This document shows positions 38,001 to 48,323 of a stretch of 64,000 nucleotides of DNA, one piece after another. Every line of letters starts with the position of its first letter. Position 1 is the first letter of the stretch. Both the position numbers and the translations under genes were made by a program. A model generated the notes under the pieces. It was not told where the DNA came from. It worked only from the letters and a program-made list of their open reading frames with translations, and did no database searches. Source of the DNA: Closterium sp. Naga37s-1 (lineage: Eukaryota > Streptophyta > Zygnematophyceae > Desmidiales > Closteriaceae); contig CANJKZ010000010.1 of assembly GCA_947471745.1 (NCBI GenBank), positions 5,698,501 through 5,762,500 on the forward strand. Direction: 5' to 3'.

Positions 38001-41000
38001 GGGTCATGACAAGGTGCCGTCACTCACGGAATCTGCGACATGAGGTGTGTGTGACATTGAACGGCGAGTAATACAACATGACATTGAGAGCGTGTGAGGA
38101 TGACCTTGAGCTTGGAGAACATGCGCACGCCAGCTTCTGAGTCGACTCAAACATGTGACAGTTTAAAGGGCGCGTGTTATGTTATGACCTTGGCGGCATG
38201 TGCAGCTGACCTTGGCGGCATGTGCATCTGACCTTGGCGGCATGTGCATCTGACCTTGGCGGCATGTGCATCTGACCTTGGCGGCATGTGCATCTGACCT
38301 TGGCGGCATGTGCAGCTGACCTTGGCGGCATGTGCATCTGACCTTGGCGGCATGTGCATCTGACCTTAAGCTTGGAGAACATGCGCACGCCCTTGGCCAC
38401 GTCGATGAAGGCGAGCTTCTGTGGCGTGGTCACGATCACTGCTGCTGTCAGCGGCACCACCTGGCAATGGGGGGAGGGGGGAGTGCAGTGCGCCACAGGC
38501 GAGGCGCCATGGCATTGGCCGTGTTAGAGGGGAGGACTATGAAGTGTTTGTTAGAGGCAGGGGAAAGAAAGGGAGATGGAACGAGGGTTGCAGCGGGCAT
38601 GAAGGCAGTGGCATGGCAGGGGAGCCGGTGAGAAACACGGAGGGGTGGATGTCTTGTGCCATGTGGGGCAGCACAGCACCAAGGGTGGCCCAACCCCGCC
38701 TGGCAGAGCATGCTGAATTGGCCGGGCATGCTGACTTGGCAGAGCATGCTGACTTGGGATGGCACCTGGCAGAGCATGCTGACCTGGCAGAGCGTGAGCT
38801 GGATGTCTCCAGTGCCGGGCGGCATGTCAATGACGAGGTAGTCCAGCTCCCCCCAGTCTGTAGTGGTGAGCAGCTGGTTTATCACCCCTGATACCATGGG
38901 GCCCCGCATGATCGCACTGCCCTGCACCACACAGCACCGCACAGAACAGCACAGAACCGCACAGAAGCGCACAGCACATTTTGAGGCGTCTCAAAGGTCG
39001 CCCCAGTCCGTGGTGGTGAGCAGCTGAATCATCACCCCTGATACCATGGGGCCCCGCATGATCGCACTGCCCTGCACCACACAGCACCGCACAGAACAGC
39101 ACAGAACCGCACAGAAGCGCACAGCACTTTTTGAGACGTCTCAAAGGTCGCCCCAGTCCGTGGTGGTGAGCAGCTGAATCATCACCCCTGATACCATGGG
39201 GCCCCGCATGATGGCACTGCCCTGCACCGCACCGCATCACATCGCATCGCACAGCATTGCAGGTGGGAGGTGCACAGCGCATATTTGGGATAACGCGATT
39301 TGATCGACAGACCTCCCCATGGGAAGAAACCAAACCCAGAATAATTCAACAAGCCCACCTGCCAGCAGCAGCACGGACCTGCCTAAGCAGCAGCAGCGGG
39401 TGACTGACTGACCTGGCCGGCGAAGCCAAAGGAGATGAGCTTGACGCCCAGGTACTCCGTTGGCATGATCTCCCTCGTCTCCGCATCCTGCGTGGAGAGG
39501 GGCGAGGGGCGAGAGACGAGGGGCGAGGGAAGTGAGACGAGGGGCGGGGGGCGAGGGGCACGGGGCAGCGTGATGAAGATGGCACAGTGAATTTACAATG
39601 AGGACTCTTCGTTATGGGAGTGGGGTAAGTTGTCATGTCATGTGCCTCATGCATGGATTCTGAGGTGAGGGGAAAAACGTTGGGTGGGCGAGGGGAGATG
39701 AGGAGAGGAGGGGGTGGAGACGGGGGTGGGAGAAAGAAGGAATGCGACGTTGGGGGTGCTGGAGTGGCGGCAGGAAGCAGGAGAGGGCGAGTGAGGAAGC
39801 AGGAGAGGGCGAGTGAGGAAGCAGCGGGTGAGAGGAATTGGCAGGGGGGTGGGGATGGAGAAGGAAGGGAGGGAGGAAGAGGGAAGGAAAGAGGTGGAAG
39901 CAAAGAGCACTGTTGGGCGAGTAGAGGCCCCTCCCCTCTGCTCTTGTTGCAGAGAGGCCCCTCCCCTCTGCTCTTGTTGCAGAGAGGCCCCTCCCCTCTG
40001 CTCTTGTTGCAGAGAGGCCCCTCCCCTCTGCTCTTGTTGCAGAGAGGCCCCTCCCCTCTGCTCTTGTTGCAGAGAGGCCCCTCCCCTCTGCTCTTGTTGC
40101 AGAGAGGCCCCTCCCCTCTGCTCTTGTTGCAGAGAGGCCCCTCCCCTCTGCTCTTGTTGCAGAGAGGCCCCTCCCCTCTGCTCTTGTTGCATAGAGGCCC
40201 CTCCCCTCTGCTCTTGTTGCAGAGAGGCCCCTCCCCTCTGCTCTTGTTGCAGAGAGGCCCCTCCCCTCTGCTCTTGTTGCAGAGAGGCCCCTCCCCTCTG
40301 CTCTTGTTGCAGAGAGGCCCCTCCCCTCTGCTCTTGTTGCAGAGAGGCCCCTCCCCTCTGCTCTTGTTGCAGAGAGGCCCCTCCCCTCTGCTCTTGTTGC
40401 AGAGAGGCCCCTCCCCTCTGCTCTTGTTGCAGAGAGGCCCCTCCCCTCTGCTCTTGTTGCAGAGAGGCCCCTCCCCTCTGCTCTTGTTGCAGAGAGGCCC
40501 CTCCCCTCTGCTCTTGTTGCAGAGAGGCCCCTCCCCTCTGCTCTTGGTGCAGAGAGGCCCCTCCCCTCTGCTCTTGTTGCAGAGAGGCCCCTCCCCTCTG
40601 CTCTTGTTGCAGAGAGGCCCCTCCCCTCTGCTCTTGTTGCAGAGAGGCCCCTCCCCTCTGCTCTTGTTGCAGAGAGGCCCCTCCCCTCTGCTCTTGTTGC
40701 AGAGAGGCCCCTCCCCTCTGCTCTTGTTGCAGAGAGGCCCCTCCCCTCTGCTCTTGTTGCAGAGAGGCCCCTCCCCTCTGCTCTTGTTGCAGAGAGGCCC
40801 CTCCCCTCTGCTCTTGTTGCAGAGAGGCCCCTCCCCTCTGCTCTTGTTGCAGAGAGGCCCCTCCCCTCTGCTCTTGTTGCAGAGAGGCCCCTCCCCTCTG
40901 CTCTTGTTGCAGAGAGGCCCCTCCCCTCTGCTCTTGTTGCAGAGAGGCCCCTCCCCTCTGCTCTTGTTGCAGAGAGGCCCCTCCCCTCTGCTCTTGGTGC

Positions 41001-44000
41001 AGAGAGGCCCCTCCCCTCTGCTCTTGTTGCAGAGAGGCCCCTCCCCTCTGCTCTTGTTGCAGAGAGGCCCCTCCCCTCTGCTCTTGTTGCAGAGAGGCCC
41101 CTCCCCTCTGCTCTTGTTGCAGAGAGGCCCCTCCCCTCTGCTCTTGTTGCAGAGAGGCCCCTCCCCTCTGCTCTTGTTGCAGAGAGGCCCCTCCCCTCTG
41201 CTCTTGTTGCAGAGAGGCCCCTCCCCTCTGCTCTTGTTGCAGAGAGGCCCCTCCCCTCTGCTCTTGTTGCAGAGAGGCCCCTCCCCTCTGCTCTTGTTGC
41301 AGAGAGGCCCCTCCCCTCTGCTCTTGTTGCAGAGAGGCCCCTCCCCTCTGCTCTTGTTGCAGAGAGGCCCCTCCCCTCTGCTCTTGTTGCAGAGAGGCCC
41401 CTCCCCTCTGCTCTTGTTGCAGAGAGGCCCCTCCCCTCTGCTCTTGGTGCAGAGAGGCCCCTCCCCTCTGCTCTTGTTGCAGAGAGGCCCCTCCCCTCTG
41501 CTCTTGTTGCAGAGAGGCCCCTCCCCTCTGCTCTTGTTGCAGAGAGGCCCCTCCCCTCTGCTCTTGTTGCAGAGAGGCCCCTCCCCTCTGCTCTTGTTGC
41601 AGAGAGGCCCCTCCCCTCTGCTCTTGTTGCAGAGAGGCCCCTCCCCTCTGCTCTTGTTGCAGAGAGGCCCCTCCCCTCTGCTCTTGTTGCGGAGAGGCCC
41701 CTCCCCTCTGCTCTTGTTGCAGAGAGGCCCCTCCCCTCTGCTCTTGTTGCAGAGAGGCCCCTCCCCTCTGCTCTTGTTGCAGAGAGGCCCCTCCCCTCTG
41801 CTCTTGTTGCAGAGAGGCCCCTCCCCTCTGCTCTTGTTGCAGAGAGGCCCCTCCCCTCTGCTCTTGTTGCAGAGAGGTAAATCACGGTGTGCAGCAACAA
41901 AAGCCCCAGAACCCGTCCCTCCCCATTCCCCATTTACCCCCCCCCCACGCCACTCCCCATCCCCAACACCAGTCACCACCCCCCCTCACCACGCACCACG
42001 CGGAGTTCAGGAGAGACCATGGTGGGCAGGGAGGGGCCGTGATTGTCAGCGGCAAAGATGCCCACCCGCACCACTCCCCACTCCCTTCCGCCCCTCCCCA
42101 CCCCCCCACACCCCTCACCCCTTAACACGCACCATGCGCAGCACACGGAGCTCGGGAGAGACCATGGTGGGCAGGGAGGGCCCGTAGATGTCCGCGTCAA
42201 AGATGCCGACTTTAGCGCCCATGCCGTGCAGCGCGTACGCTAGATTCACCGCCACTGTTGACTTGCCCACCCCGCCCTGCATGCCGTTAGGGAATGGGAG
42301 GGTAGGGGAGCGGAGGGAGGGGAGGGGAGCGGAGGGAGGGGAGGGGAAAAAGGGGAGGGAAGGGGGGGAGGGGAAAAAGGGGAGGGGAGGGAGGGAGGGG
42401 AAAAAGGGGAGGGGAGGGAGGGGAGGGGAGGGGATAAGAAGATGCGGGGCCGTAGATGTCCGCGTCAAAGATGCCCACTTTAGCGCCCATGCTGTGCAGC
42501 GCATACGCCAAGTTCACTGCCACTGTTGACTTGCCCACCCCGCCCTGTCGGCTCATTGCCGTGAGATAGGGAGGGGAGCGGAGGGAGAGGGCAGGGATGA
42601 GAACGCACAATGCCGGGCGCCCATGCCGTGCAGCGCATATGCAAGGTTCACCGACACTGTCGACTTGCCCACCCCGCCCTGCACGGCCGTGGTGTGGTGT
42701 GGTGTGTTGTAACGTGAGAGGGGAAGTGAGGACAAGGGGAAGAGATAAAGAGGGGTGGGGTGAGCGTGCGCAATGCCGGGCGCCCATGCCGTGCAGCGCA
42801 TCTGCAAGGTTCACCACCACCGTTGACTTGCCCACCCCGCCCTGATGCATGTGATGTGATGTGATGTGCCATGCCGTGCCGCACCATGCCGTGTCAGGGG
42901 CAGGAGCAGGGGCAGAGGGGCGATGGATGGAGGGGTGGCGGGGGTGGGATGGGGGGTGGCGGGGGTGGGATGGGGGGTGGCGGGGGTGGGATGGGGGGGG
43001 GGGGGGGTGGATGAAGAAGAAGGGGGGAGGGTCAAGGACAGGGAGGGCAGAGCGGTGAGGGATGAAAGGGTGGCAGAGGGGAGGGGAGCGATGATCGAAG
43101 GCAATGCAATGCAGTGCAGTGCAGTGCTGCATTACTGCGTGCGGTCATGTGGAGGAGGGTGAGGCGAGTGAGGAGGTTGGGGCAGGCAGGGAGGAGAGGC
43201 AAGAGCAGAGCCAGTGGTTCACCTTGCAGCTGGATACAGCGATGATGTTGGCCACTCTCTGCAGGCCACGTGGCACTTCCTCTGCCACGAGCGGCTTGGG
43301 CGGCTGAGCTGTCATGGTGAGGGCAACAGTCTTGACCCACGGCAGCGACCCCACGTACTCGCGCGCTTGTGCCTCGAACTGGGGCAGGGTGGGAGAGGTT
43401 GGGATGGGACCAGGAGAGCAAGGGAGAAGGGGAGTGAGAGGGGAAAGCATGGTCAGCAGGCACAGATGGCTTGACCCAGGGCAGCGACCCCACGTACTCA
43501 CGCGCCTGCGACTCGAACTGCGGAGGCAAACATGCCAGGGCAGCCCAAGCACACGGGGAGAGAGGTAGACGGGGAGGGGGGTTGGGGAAGGGGGGAGGGG
43601 GAGGGGGAAAGGGCGGGGGTTGGGGTTGGGGAGTGCGGTGGGGAGGGGGGCGGGTAGGGGGCAGGGGGGAGTCACAAGTGATGGGGGGACGGGCAGCAGG
43701 GACGATTGGCTTCGCCCGTGTTTTGAGTGGACTGGATGGAAACACAGCACAGCACAGCACAGCACGAAGGCGGCGAAGCAGGGCGATGGGGGGCCAGGGG
43801 GGCGGGAGGGTAGGGAGGCGGGGAGTGAAATAGGGCGGGTAACGAGTCTAATGAACTGGCCTCACCAAGCAAGCAGTCATCTTCGTTACAGTGCGCTGCT
43901 CACCGAGTCCTTGACGGGGCAGGCGGGCGTGGTGAGCTCCATGTTGAACGTCACAGAGCCCTCCGCCTCGTCCACTTGCAGGTTCTTGATGAAGCCGCAC

Positions 44001-45834
44001 GACACTATGTCCGCCCCCAGGTCCGGGTCCAGGATGCGCCTCAGCTGCCCCAACACCTCCCCCTCGCGCTGCTGCTGCTGTGCTGCTCCGGTGAGGGCGA
44101 GGGAGGGAGAAGGGAAAGAGGCGGACGGGAAGAGCAGGGAAAAAGAGGGGGAGTGGGAGAAGGGAAGGAGGGGGAGGATGGGGGGGGGTTGTGTTGATGA
44201 AGCCGCATGAGACTATGTCCGCCCCCAGGTCCAGATTCAGAATCCGCCTCTGCTGCCCCAACACCTCCCCCTCACGCTGCTGCTGCTGCGCGCTCGGCGC
44301 TGCGGGGGATGAGGAAGGAGGAGGAGGAGGGAAGGGAAGGGAGGGGGACGGGAACGGGCGGGGGACGGGAAGGGGAGTGGGAAGGGAAGGAGGGCGAGGT
44401 GGAGAGGGAAGAGAGTTGTGGATTGGCGCGACGTCAGCCTTGAAATTCGAATGCGAGATGCGACCCGGCCACCCAACAACTCCCCCATTCTGCCGCTGCC
44501 ACTGCTGCTGCTGCTGGTGGTACCGGTGTTGCTACTGGTGCTGGTGTTGCTGGTGGTGGTAGTGGTGGGGAATTGTGCAAGGGAGGATGGGAGGGACAGG
44601 GGGAGGGAGGGAATGGGAATGGAGAGGGTGGTGACGTGTAGAGGAGGAGCACTGGGATCGGCCGAAGGCCCTGAAGGATGGCGTGGGGGGTTAAATGTGT
44701 GCGAGCTCACCCTCTATGGAACAAGCCCTTCAGCTCACCCTCTATGGAACAAGCCCTTCAGCTCACCCTCTATGGAACAAGCCCTTCAGCTCAACCTCTA
44801 TGGAACAAGCCCTTCAGCTCACCCTCAATGGAACAAGCCCTTCAGCTCACCCTCTATGGAACAAGCCCTTCAGCTCACCCTCTATGGAACAAGCCCTTCA
44901 GCTCACCCTCTATGGAACAAGCCCTTCAGCTCACCCTCTATGGAACAAGCCCTTCAGCTCAACCTCTATGGAACAAGCCCTTCAGCTCACCCTCTATGGA
45001 ACAAGCCCTTCAGCTCAACCTCTATGGAACAAGCCCTTCAGCTCACCCTCTATGGAACAAGCCCTTCAGCTCACCCCCTATGGAACAAGCCCTTCAGCTC
45101 AGTAACTCGCGGCTGAGATTCTTCCAAGACGAAGGAGTTTGGGATACGGCAAAGGGGTGGGGAGGTGTTTGGGATAAGGCAAAGGGGTGGAGAGGTTTTT
45201 GGGATAAGGCAAAGGGGTGGGGAGGTGTTTGGGATAAGGCAAGCAGTTACTTTGTAGATTGGTGGAGGAGTGCTGGTTCGGCGTTACCAGTCTGTTGCAG
45301 TGCCACACGAGGGAGGCTCCATGTGCAATCTGTTACTCGAATCTCTTAGAATGCATGCCGAGCGGCCTGCGCGTGTGGGGCAATTGACCTTCATGATGGC
45401 CTTTTCATCATTTTCCCTCTCCGATTCAATCGCATTGCAGGAAGCTAGTGTTTCCCTTTGCTCAAAAGCGTCATTACCGGCTGTGACGGGGCCTCACCTG
45501 CGTCGCCCGGTGCTGCCTGCGCGCTGCATCGCAACGAGTCCCCGCGCCCACCCGCCCGTCCGCCAGCTGCTGCGCCTCGCTGGGACGCCGCCGCTGACGC
45601 GGACGCGGACGCCTGTCCGCGAACGAGGCCAGGAAGCTTCGTGACTGCTCGCAGCGGCGTCGCATGGGAGGACGATCGCACGGCTTCACCTGCGAGCGGG
45701 ACGACATGCGACACGCAGCGGAAAATCGACGTGGCGTGTGCTGTTTGGCGCCGCGAAAGAGGGGAAACTGGCAGCGGGTCTCGTTGCTGCGAAACCGGAA
45801 CGACTGCGGGGATGGCGCGGAGAATGGCTCTCAC
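35098..45834 (-). CDS. HCF101: HCF101-like chloroplast Fe-S carrier, Mrp/NBP35 P-loop ATPase
   Basis: HCF101-type proteins carry a [4Fe-4S] cluster to chloroplast targets such as photosystem I. Twelve exons: 45498-45834, 43904-44082, 43223-43378, 42133-42276, 39413-39487, 38784-38921, 38365-38460, 37260-37403, 36664-36787, 36201-36325, 35521-35643, 35098-35325. All have GT-AG borders and matching phases, total 1,869 bases, 622 residues. Exon 1 is an Arg/Ala/Ser-rich transit-type leader; its ATG choice is uncertain because another open frame overlaps. Exons 2-3 are the DUF59/MIP18 domain ([20 protein letters not shown]). The P-loop spans the exon 3-4 junction ([18 protein letters not shown]), then [26 protein letters not shown] and [10 protein letters not shown]. 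Exons 9-12 form the DUF971 C-terminus ([32 protein letters not shown]), with an extra Ala-rich tail of about 55 residues. About 80 percent of the locus is intron. Confidence 0.93.
35458..35520 (-). repeat. 21-bp repeat of the exon 11 splice donor
   Basis: Immediately after exon 11 the sense strand reads CAG/GTCAGCAG three times at 21-bp spacing. Because 21 is a multiple of 3 and no stop intervenes, use of the second or third donor would add 7 or 14 residues without changing the frame. Confidence 0.85.
36145..36200 (-). repeat. 10-bp repeat grown from the exon 10 donor
   Basis: The sense strand after exon 10 begins GTGAGTCAACGCGAGTCAAT and continues with about four copies of a CGAGTCAATG-type unit. 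The repeat copies the donor sequence itself. Confidence 0.7.
36796..36918. repeat. 40-bp tandem repeat, three copies
   Basis: Three perfect copies of a 40-bp unit with GGGGGGAGCATGGGAGGCAC and GGCGTGTCACAC lie in the intron just upstream (in sense) of exon 9, next to its 3' splice site. Confidence 0.93.
37539..37900 (-). repeat. Three partial copies of exon 8 within the intron before it
   Basis: Upstream of true exon 8 (37260-37403) three fragments keep the CCAG 3' splice site and the exon start: 37840-37900 ([13 protein letters not shown]), 37727-37770 ([13 protein letters not shown]) and 37539-37575 ([10 protein letters not shown], an internal deletion). None has the rest of the exon. A GTGGGGGAGTGGGGGC-type minisatellite lies between the last two (37584-37720). 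Confidence 0.88.
38100..38131 (-). repeat. Copy of the exon 7 end with its donor
   Basis: The sense sequence repeats the last nine or so codons of exon 7 (GVRMFSKLK) followed by AAG/GTCATC. It lies downstream of the 22-bp array, separated from true exon 7. Confidence 0.82.
38184..38364 (-). repeat. 22-bp array built from the exon 7 splice donor
   Basis: Eight tandem 22-bp units directly follow exon 7. Each contains AAGGTCAGATGCACATGCC in sense, so the exact exon 7 donor (AAG/GTCAGATG) recurs every 22 bases; the spacing is not a multiple of 3. Confidence 0.92.
38700..38783 (-). repeat. Repeats of the exon 6 donor and its last codons
   Basis: After exon 6 the sense strand repeats CTCTGCCAG/GTCAGCATG about four times with small changes (CTCTGCCAAGTCAGCATG, CCCGGCCAATTCAGCATG). 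The first spacing is 18 bp and in frame. Confidence 0.85.
39001..39221 (-). repeat. Two partial copies of exon 6 at 150-bp period
   Basis: Fragments 39151-39221 and 39001-39071 each keep the GTGCAG-type 3' splice site and encode [13 protein letters not shown] then [10 protein letters not shown] before breaking off. With true exon 6 (ending at 38921) they form a 150-bp tandem triplication in which only the last copy is complete. Confidence 0.92.
39926..41877. repeat. 30-bp intronic minisatellite, about 65 near-identical copies
   Basis: The unit contains CCCCTCCCCTCTGCTCTTG then TTGCAGAGAGG and is almost invariant for 1.95 kb, in the intron between exons 4 and 5. The same T-to-G variant (CTCTTGGTGC) sits at 40546, 40996 and 41446, exactly 450 bp apart, so 15-unit blocks have been copied. 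Multiples of 30 with no stop keep several frames open; the long translations are not proteins. Confidence 0.97.
41985..42841 (-). repeat. Four partial copies of the Walker A exon (exon 4)
   Basis: True exon 4 is 42133-42276. Upstream in sense, 42779-42841, 42617-42678 and 42445-42544 each keep the CTG/CAG-type 3' splice border and encode [18 protein letters not shown]; the third continues to [11 protein letters not shown]. Downstream, about 41985-42063 copies the exon end ([15 protein letters not shown]) with a GTGCGTG donor. Confidence 0.92.
42930..43012. repeat. G-rich repeat of about 20 bp
   Basis: Three to four units of GGTGGCGGGGGTGGGATGGG lie in the intron between exons 3 and 4, ending in a run of G. 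G-quadruplex formation is possible by composition. Confidence 0.8.
43470..43517 (-). repeat. Partial copy of exon 3
   Basis: The sense strand has a CCGCAG 3' splice site followed by [16 protein letters not shown], matching the start of exon 3 (43223-43378), then leaves the exon sequence. It sits in the intron upstream of the true exon. Confidence 0.9.
44194..44288 (-). repeat. Partial copy of exon 2
   Basis: The fragment encodes [16 protein letters not shown] then [14 protein letters not shown], matching exon 2 (43904-44082) with changed residues (LDPDL is now LNLDL), and breaks off after the Ile. It is more diverged than the other exon copies. Confidence 0.9.
44705..45105. repeat. 28-bp intronic minisatellite with donor-like word
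   Basis: About 14 copies of a 28-bp unit (CTCTATGGAACAAGCCCTTC plus AGCTCACC) lie in intron 1 of the HCF101-like gene. In sense each unit reads AGAGGGTGAGCT, a 5' splice-site-like sequence. Confidence 0.94.
45131..45245. repeat. 30-bp tandem repeat, three to four copies
   Basis: Units starting GGGATAAGGCAAAGGGGTGG lie at the exon 1 side of intron 1. Copies differ at one to three positions. Confidence 0.9.
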
Positions 45835-46843
45835 CTGCCAGTTGTGACTGTAACGAGCACGGAGGTCTCAAGGCCCTTTGCAACAAATGCTGGATCGCCG
45901 CCATGCTCGTCCGTTAGTTGCTTTCGGAACAGGCCAGCCGCCCTTGAATGCAGAGGCCGAGACGCTAGAAAAATACTTAAAACTCTAACACGTGACGGGT
46001 CGAACTGTTGGGACTGTCGAACGAGGAGTGGTGGTCCTGGACGCAGCACGGCAGACGAAAGGAAGCCGCACAAGGGGAGGGAGGGGAAAAGGAGGAGCGA
46101 GGGGGGGAAAGCTACACCTCGGCGTTGTTCTGCAGGAGTTTAGGGTTCAGCCCCAATATGACCGCGGTAAATTTCCGTGTATTTTCTAGGCGCATTCGTG
46201 CTGGTTGCATTGCGTGGATGTTGCTGCCCCGCATAACTTGTGCGGAGGCTGATGCTAGCTCCCGAGGTTGATTTGGCTGGGTTAAACTTGTGCGGACATT
46301 TGCCTGGTGAGGAAGCGTGCAGGAAGCCTCGTGCGGTTAACGTGGTGCGGACCAACAAGTGGTGTTCTGTTGGCACTCGCGTTTAACGTGATTCGGCCAG
46401 GTTCGGGAAGATTCGGCATATTCCGAACCTTGATAACACAATTTCTGCCTATTACAGAAGATTCCGCGCTGCTCGATTTTTGCCAAAATAACGCCTACAG
46501 AACAGGGCCCTTGGTTTGGATTGGGTTGGGTTGGGAATCGGGGTTGTCCGTCAGATCGCCTTCACTGGGCACATGCTGGAGTCATCTGTTCACGCACGCA
46601 GCATGGTATATTTGCGCTGGGATTGGCGAAAACAAGGGATGTGACACGTAGGACAGGACTCTCGTCAAATTCTCAGCTCTGGGAGTGCCACATCAGCACC
46701 TAGAGCTTGCGAATCCCAAAGGGTGTCACATCGGGGTTGACGACAGAAATGTGCCCGCGCGAAAACTGCAATATTCGTAGGCAAGCTGGCGAAGTGGCGC
46801 AACAAGTGAAACAAAAACTCAGATTCCTTCTCAAGCGACCTCA
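45835..46843. promoter_or_regulatory. Upstream region of the HCF101-like gene
   Basis: No gene was seen in this kilobase. A G-box core CACGTG lies at 45989-45994 in the setting AACACGTGACGG, about 155 bp before the chosen start codon. G-boxes are common in plant light-regulated promoters, which would suit a photosynthesis gene, but one hexamer is weak evidence. Confidence 0.35.
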
Positions 46844-47352
46844 GAGCGTGTTACGTACCCAACCTGACTGGTTGCATGCAAAAGTCGACCCAACCTGACT
46901 GGTCGGGTCGACCGGTGGGCGGTTGGGTACCCACAAGGCAACCTGCAATTGTACCACCCGCTTGTTTTCGGGACCCAACCACGCGAATAGTATCTGGGGC
47001 AGACCCAACAGTCAGGCAACCTGACTGGCCTACCTTAGATGAAAATTTTCTTGCACTAATCACGTCGACTTTAGATAATGCAACCTGCCCGCAATGTTTT
47101 CGTGTACCACTGGTTGCGCAGCAGGTTGGTACGTTTGCGTGTTGGTTGCCTCGACCTGGTTGTGTGTGGGCGGGACCAACTGGTTGCTTGACTAACTGGT
47201 CGCCTCGACCGAGTGTGACCGTGCCCTGGTACGCACGTCCTTTACTGTACACTGTACACACTAGGGTAATCTGGTAACCCTACGTTCAACCCAACCCGAC
47301 CGTTCGCGGCAACCTCGACCAGGCCCCAAAATAAGGGGTACGTAACACGCTC
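46844..47352. mobile_element. Harbinger/Tourist-like MITE, 509 bp
   Basis: Perfect 17-bp terminal inverted repeats GAGCGTGTTACGTACCC lie at 46844-46860 and 47336-47352, flanked by the direct 3-bp duplication TCA (46841-46843 and 47353-47355). Three-base duplications and GAGCxTGTT ends are typical of PIF/Harbinger Tourist-type MITEs. There is no coding capacity. AACCTGACTGG recurs inside at 46861, 46892 and 47018. Confidence 0.85.
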
Positions 47353-47355
47353 TCA

Positions 47356-47694
47356 TGTAAGGAAAAATCCTTTTCCTTACTTCGCGTCCCCGCTCAGCGC
47401 GTACACCACTGTAGCACCACAGTCAGCACCGTTACCACTCGCAACCCTCGCATCGACAATCCTCCCGCCACCTTCGCACGTCGCACCCCGACCTCACGGC
47501 TCGGCGGGTAACCCGCGCTCCGGGCCTCCGCTTCGACATTTTCCCCAACCTCAGTCCCAGGCCCGTCGCGCGACAACCACAGTCCATTACCGTTACCACT
47601 TTAGTTTCGCTATATATTCTTCGCTCATGCCTTCGCTCATTGTACTCTTGCTTCGATAGTGCAATTCTCGCTCGTTCACTCAATTGCACTCGTA
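47356..47694 (+). repeat. Probable Gypsy 5' LTR, split by the pogo-like element
   Basis: The LTR is inferred because joining 47356-47694 to 50775-50777 gives a sequence ending TAACA two bases before a tRNA-Met-type primer site. It would start TGTAAGG and be about 342 bp long. TATATA at 47611-47616 fits an LTR promoter. The first bases form a perfect hairpin, GTAAGGAAAA and TTTTCCTTAC around ATCC (47357-47380). The 3' LTR lies outside the window, so it is untested. Confidence 0.5.
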
Positions 47695-47722
47695 CCGTAT
47701 TACCCCGGATAAAAGCGCAGGT

Positions 47723-47790
47723 GCGCTTATAATAAAACAGTGTTTTTTGGGGGGGTGCGCTTCTAATTGAGGTGTCTGTATACGCGCATG
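47723..47790. repeat. Left subterminal repeats of the pogo-like element
   Basis: Words GTGCGCTTATAATAA and GGGTGCGCTTCTAATTGAGG lie just inside the left TIR. The same pair, in the same orientation and similar spacing, lies inside the right TIR at about 50646-50694. They may be transposase binding sites. Confidence 0.75.
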
Positions 47791-48323
47791 CGCCTATAAT
47801 AAGGAAAAAATGAAATTCACTTTTAAACATACTAAACTGAAGCCCACAATAAGGCGAATCCAACGGACCATGCAACAAGTGGAATCGTGCATGGTTTTCA
47901 GGCAAAAACAGCTGCGGTTCGGTTTCCCACCGCACAAAGTTGTCTAGAACCATCGAACGTGACAGGAGTGACGGGGATGTTGCCGTGCGGCCCAATCACA
48001 GCCGCATGCGCTGCGTGGCATCTGCATTTCTTCCGAACCCTCTCGAAGGGTGGGGAAGATTCCCTGCCAGCGCAGCGAATATGCTGCCACGTAGGTTCCT
48101 CTACGGGGGTAGGCGGGGGTTTCCTGCCTGTCATTGACGAGGACCCCGAGCCGCTAGCCCGCAGGGGTCCCCGTCGTTGCACATTTCTGCACCCTCTTCC
48201 TCATTTTTTTCATTCAGTTTCTAGTCTAGCCCGCCTGGCTGGCAAAGCCATGGCGGAATTCAGTGGGACGCACCTCCTTTTCAAGAAGAAACCAACCCGC
48301 GCCTGGCGACTAACCTCGGACGG

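Noticed and set aside
39346..42187. Frames of 766-877 codons on both strands
   Set aside because: They read through the 30-bp intronic array of the HCF101-like gene. Both strands and several frames are open at once, as expected for a stop-free repeat whose length is a multiple of 3.
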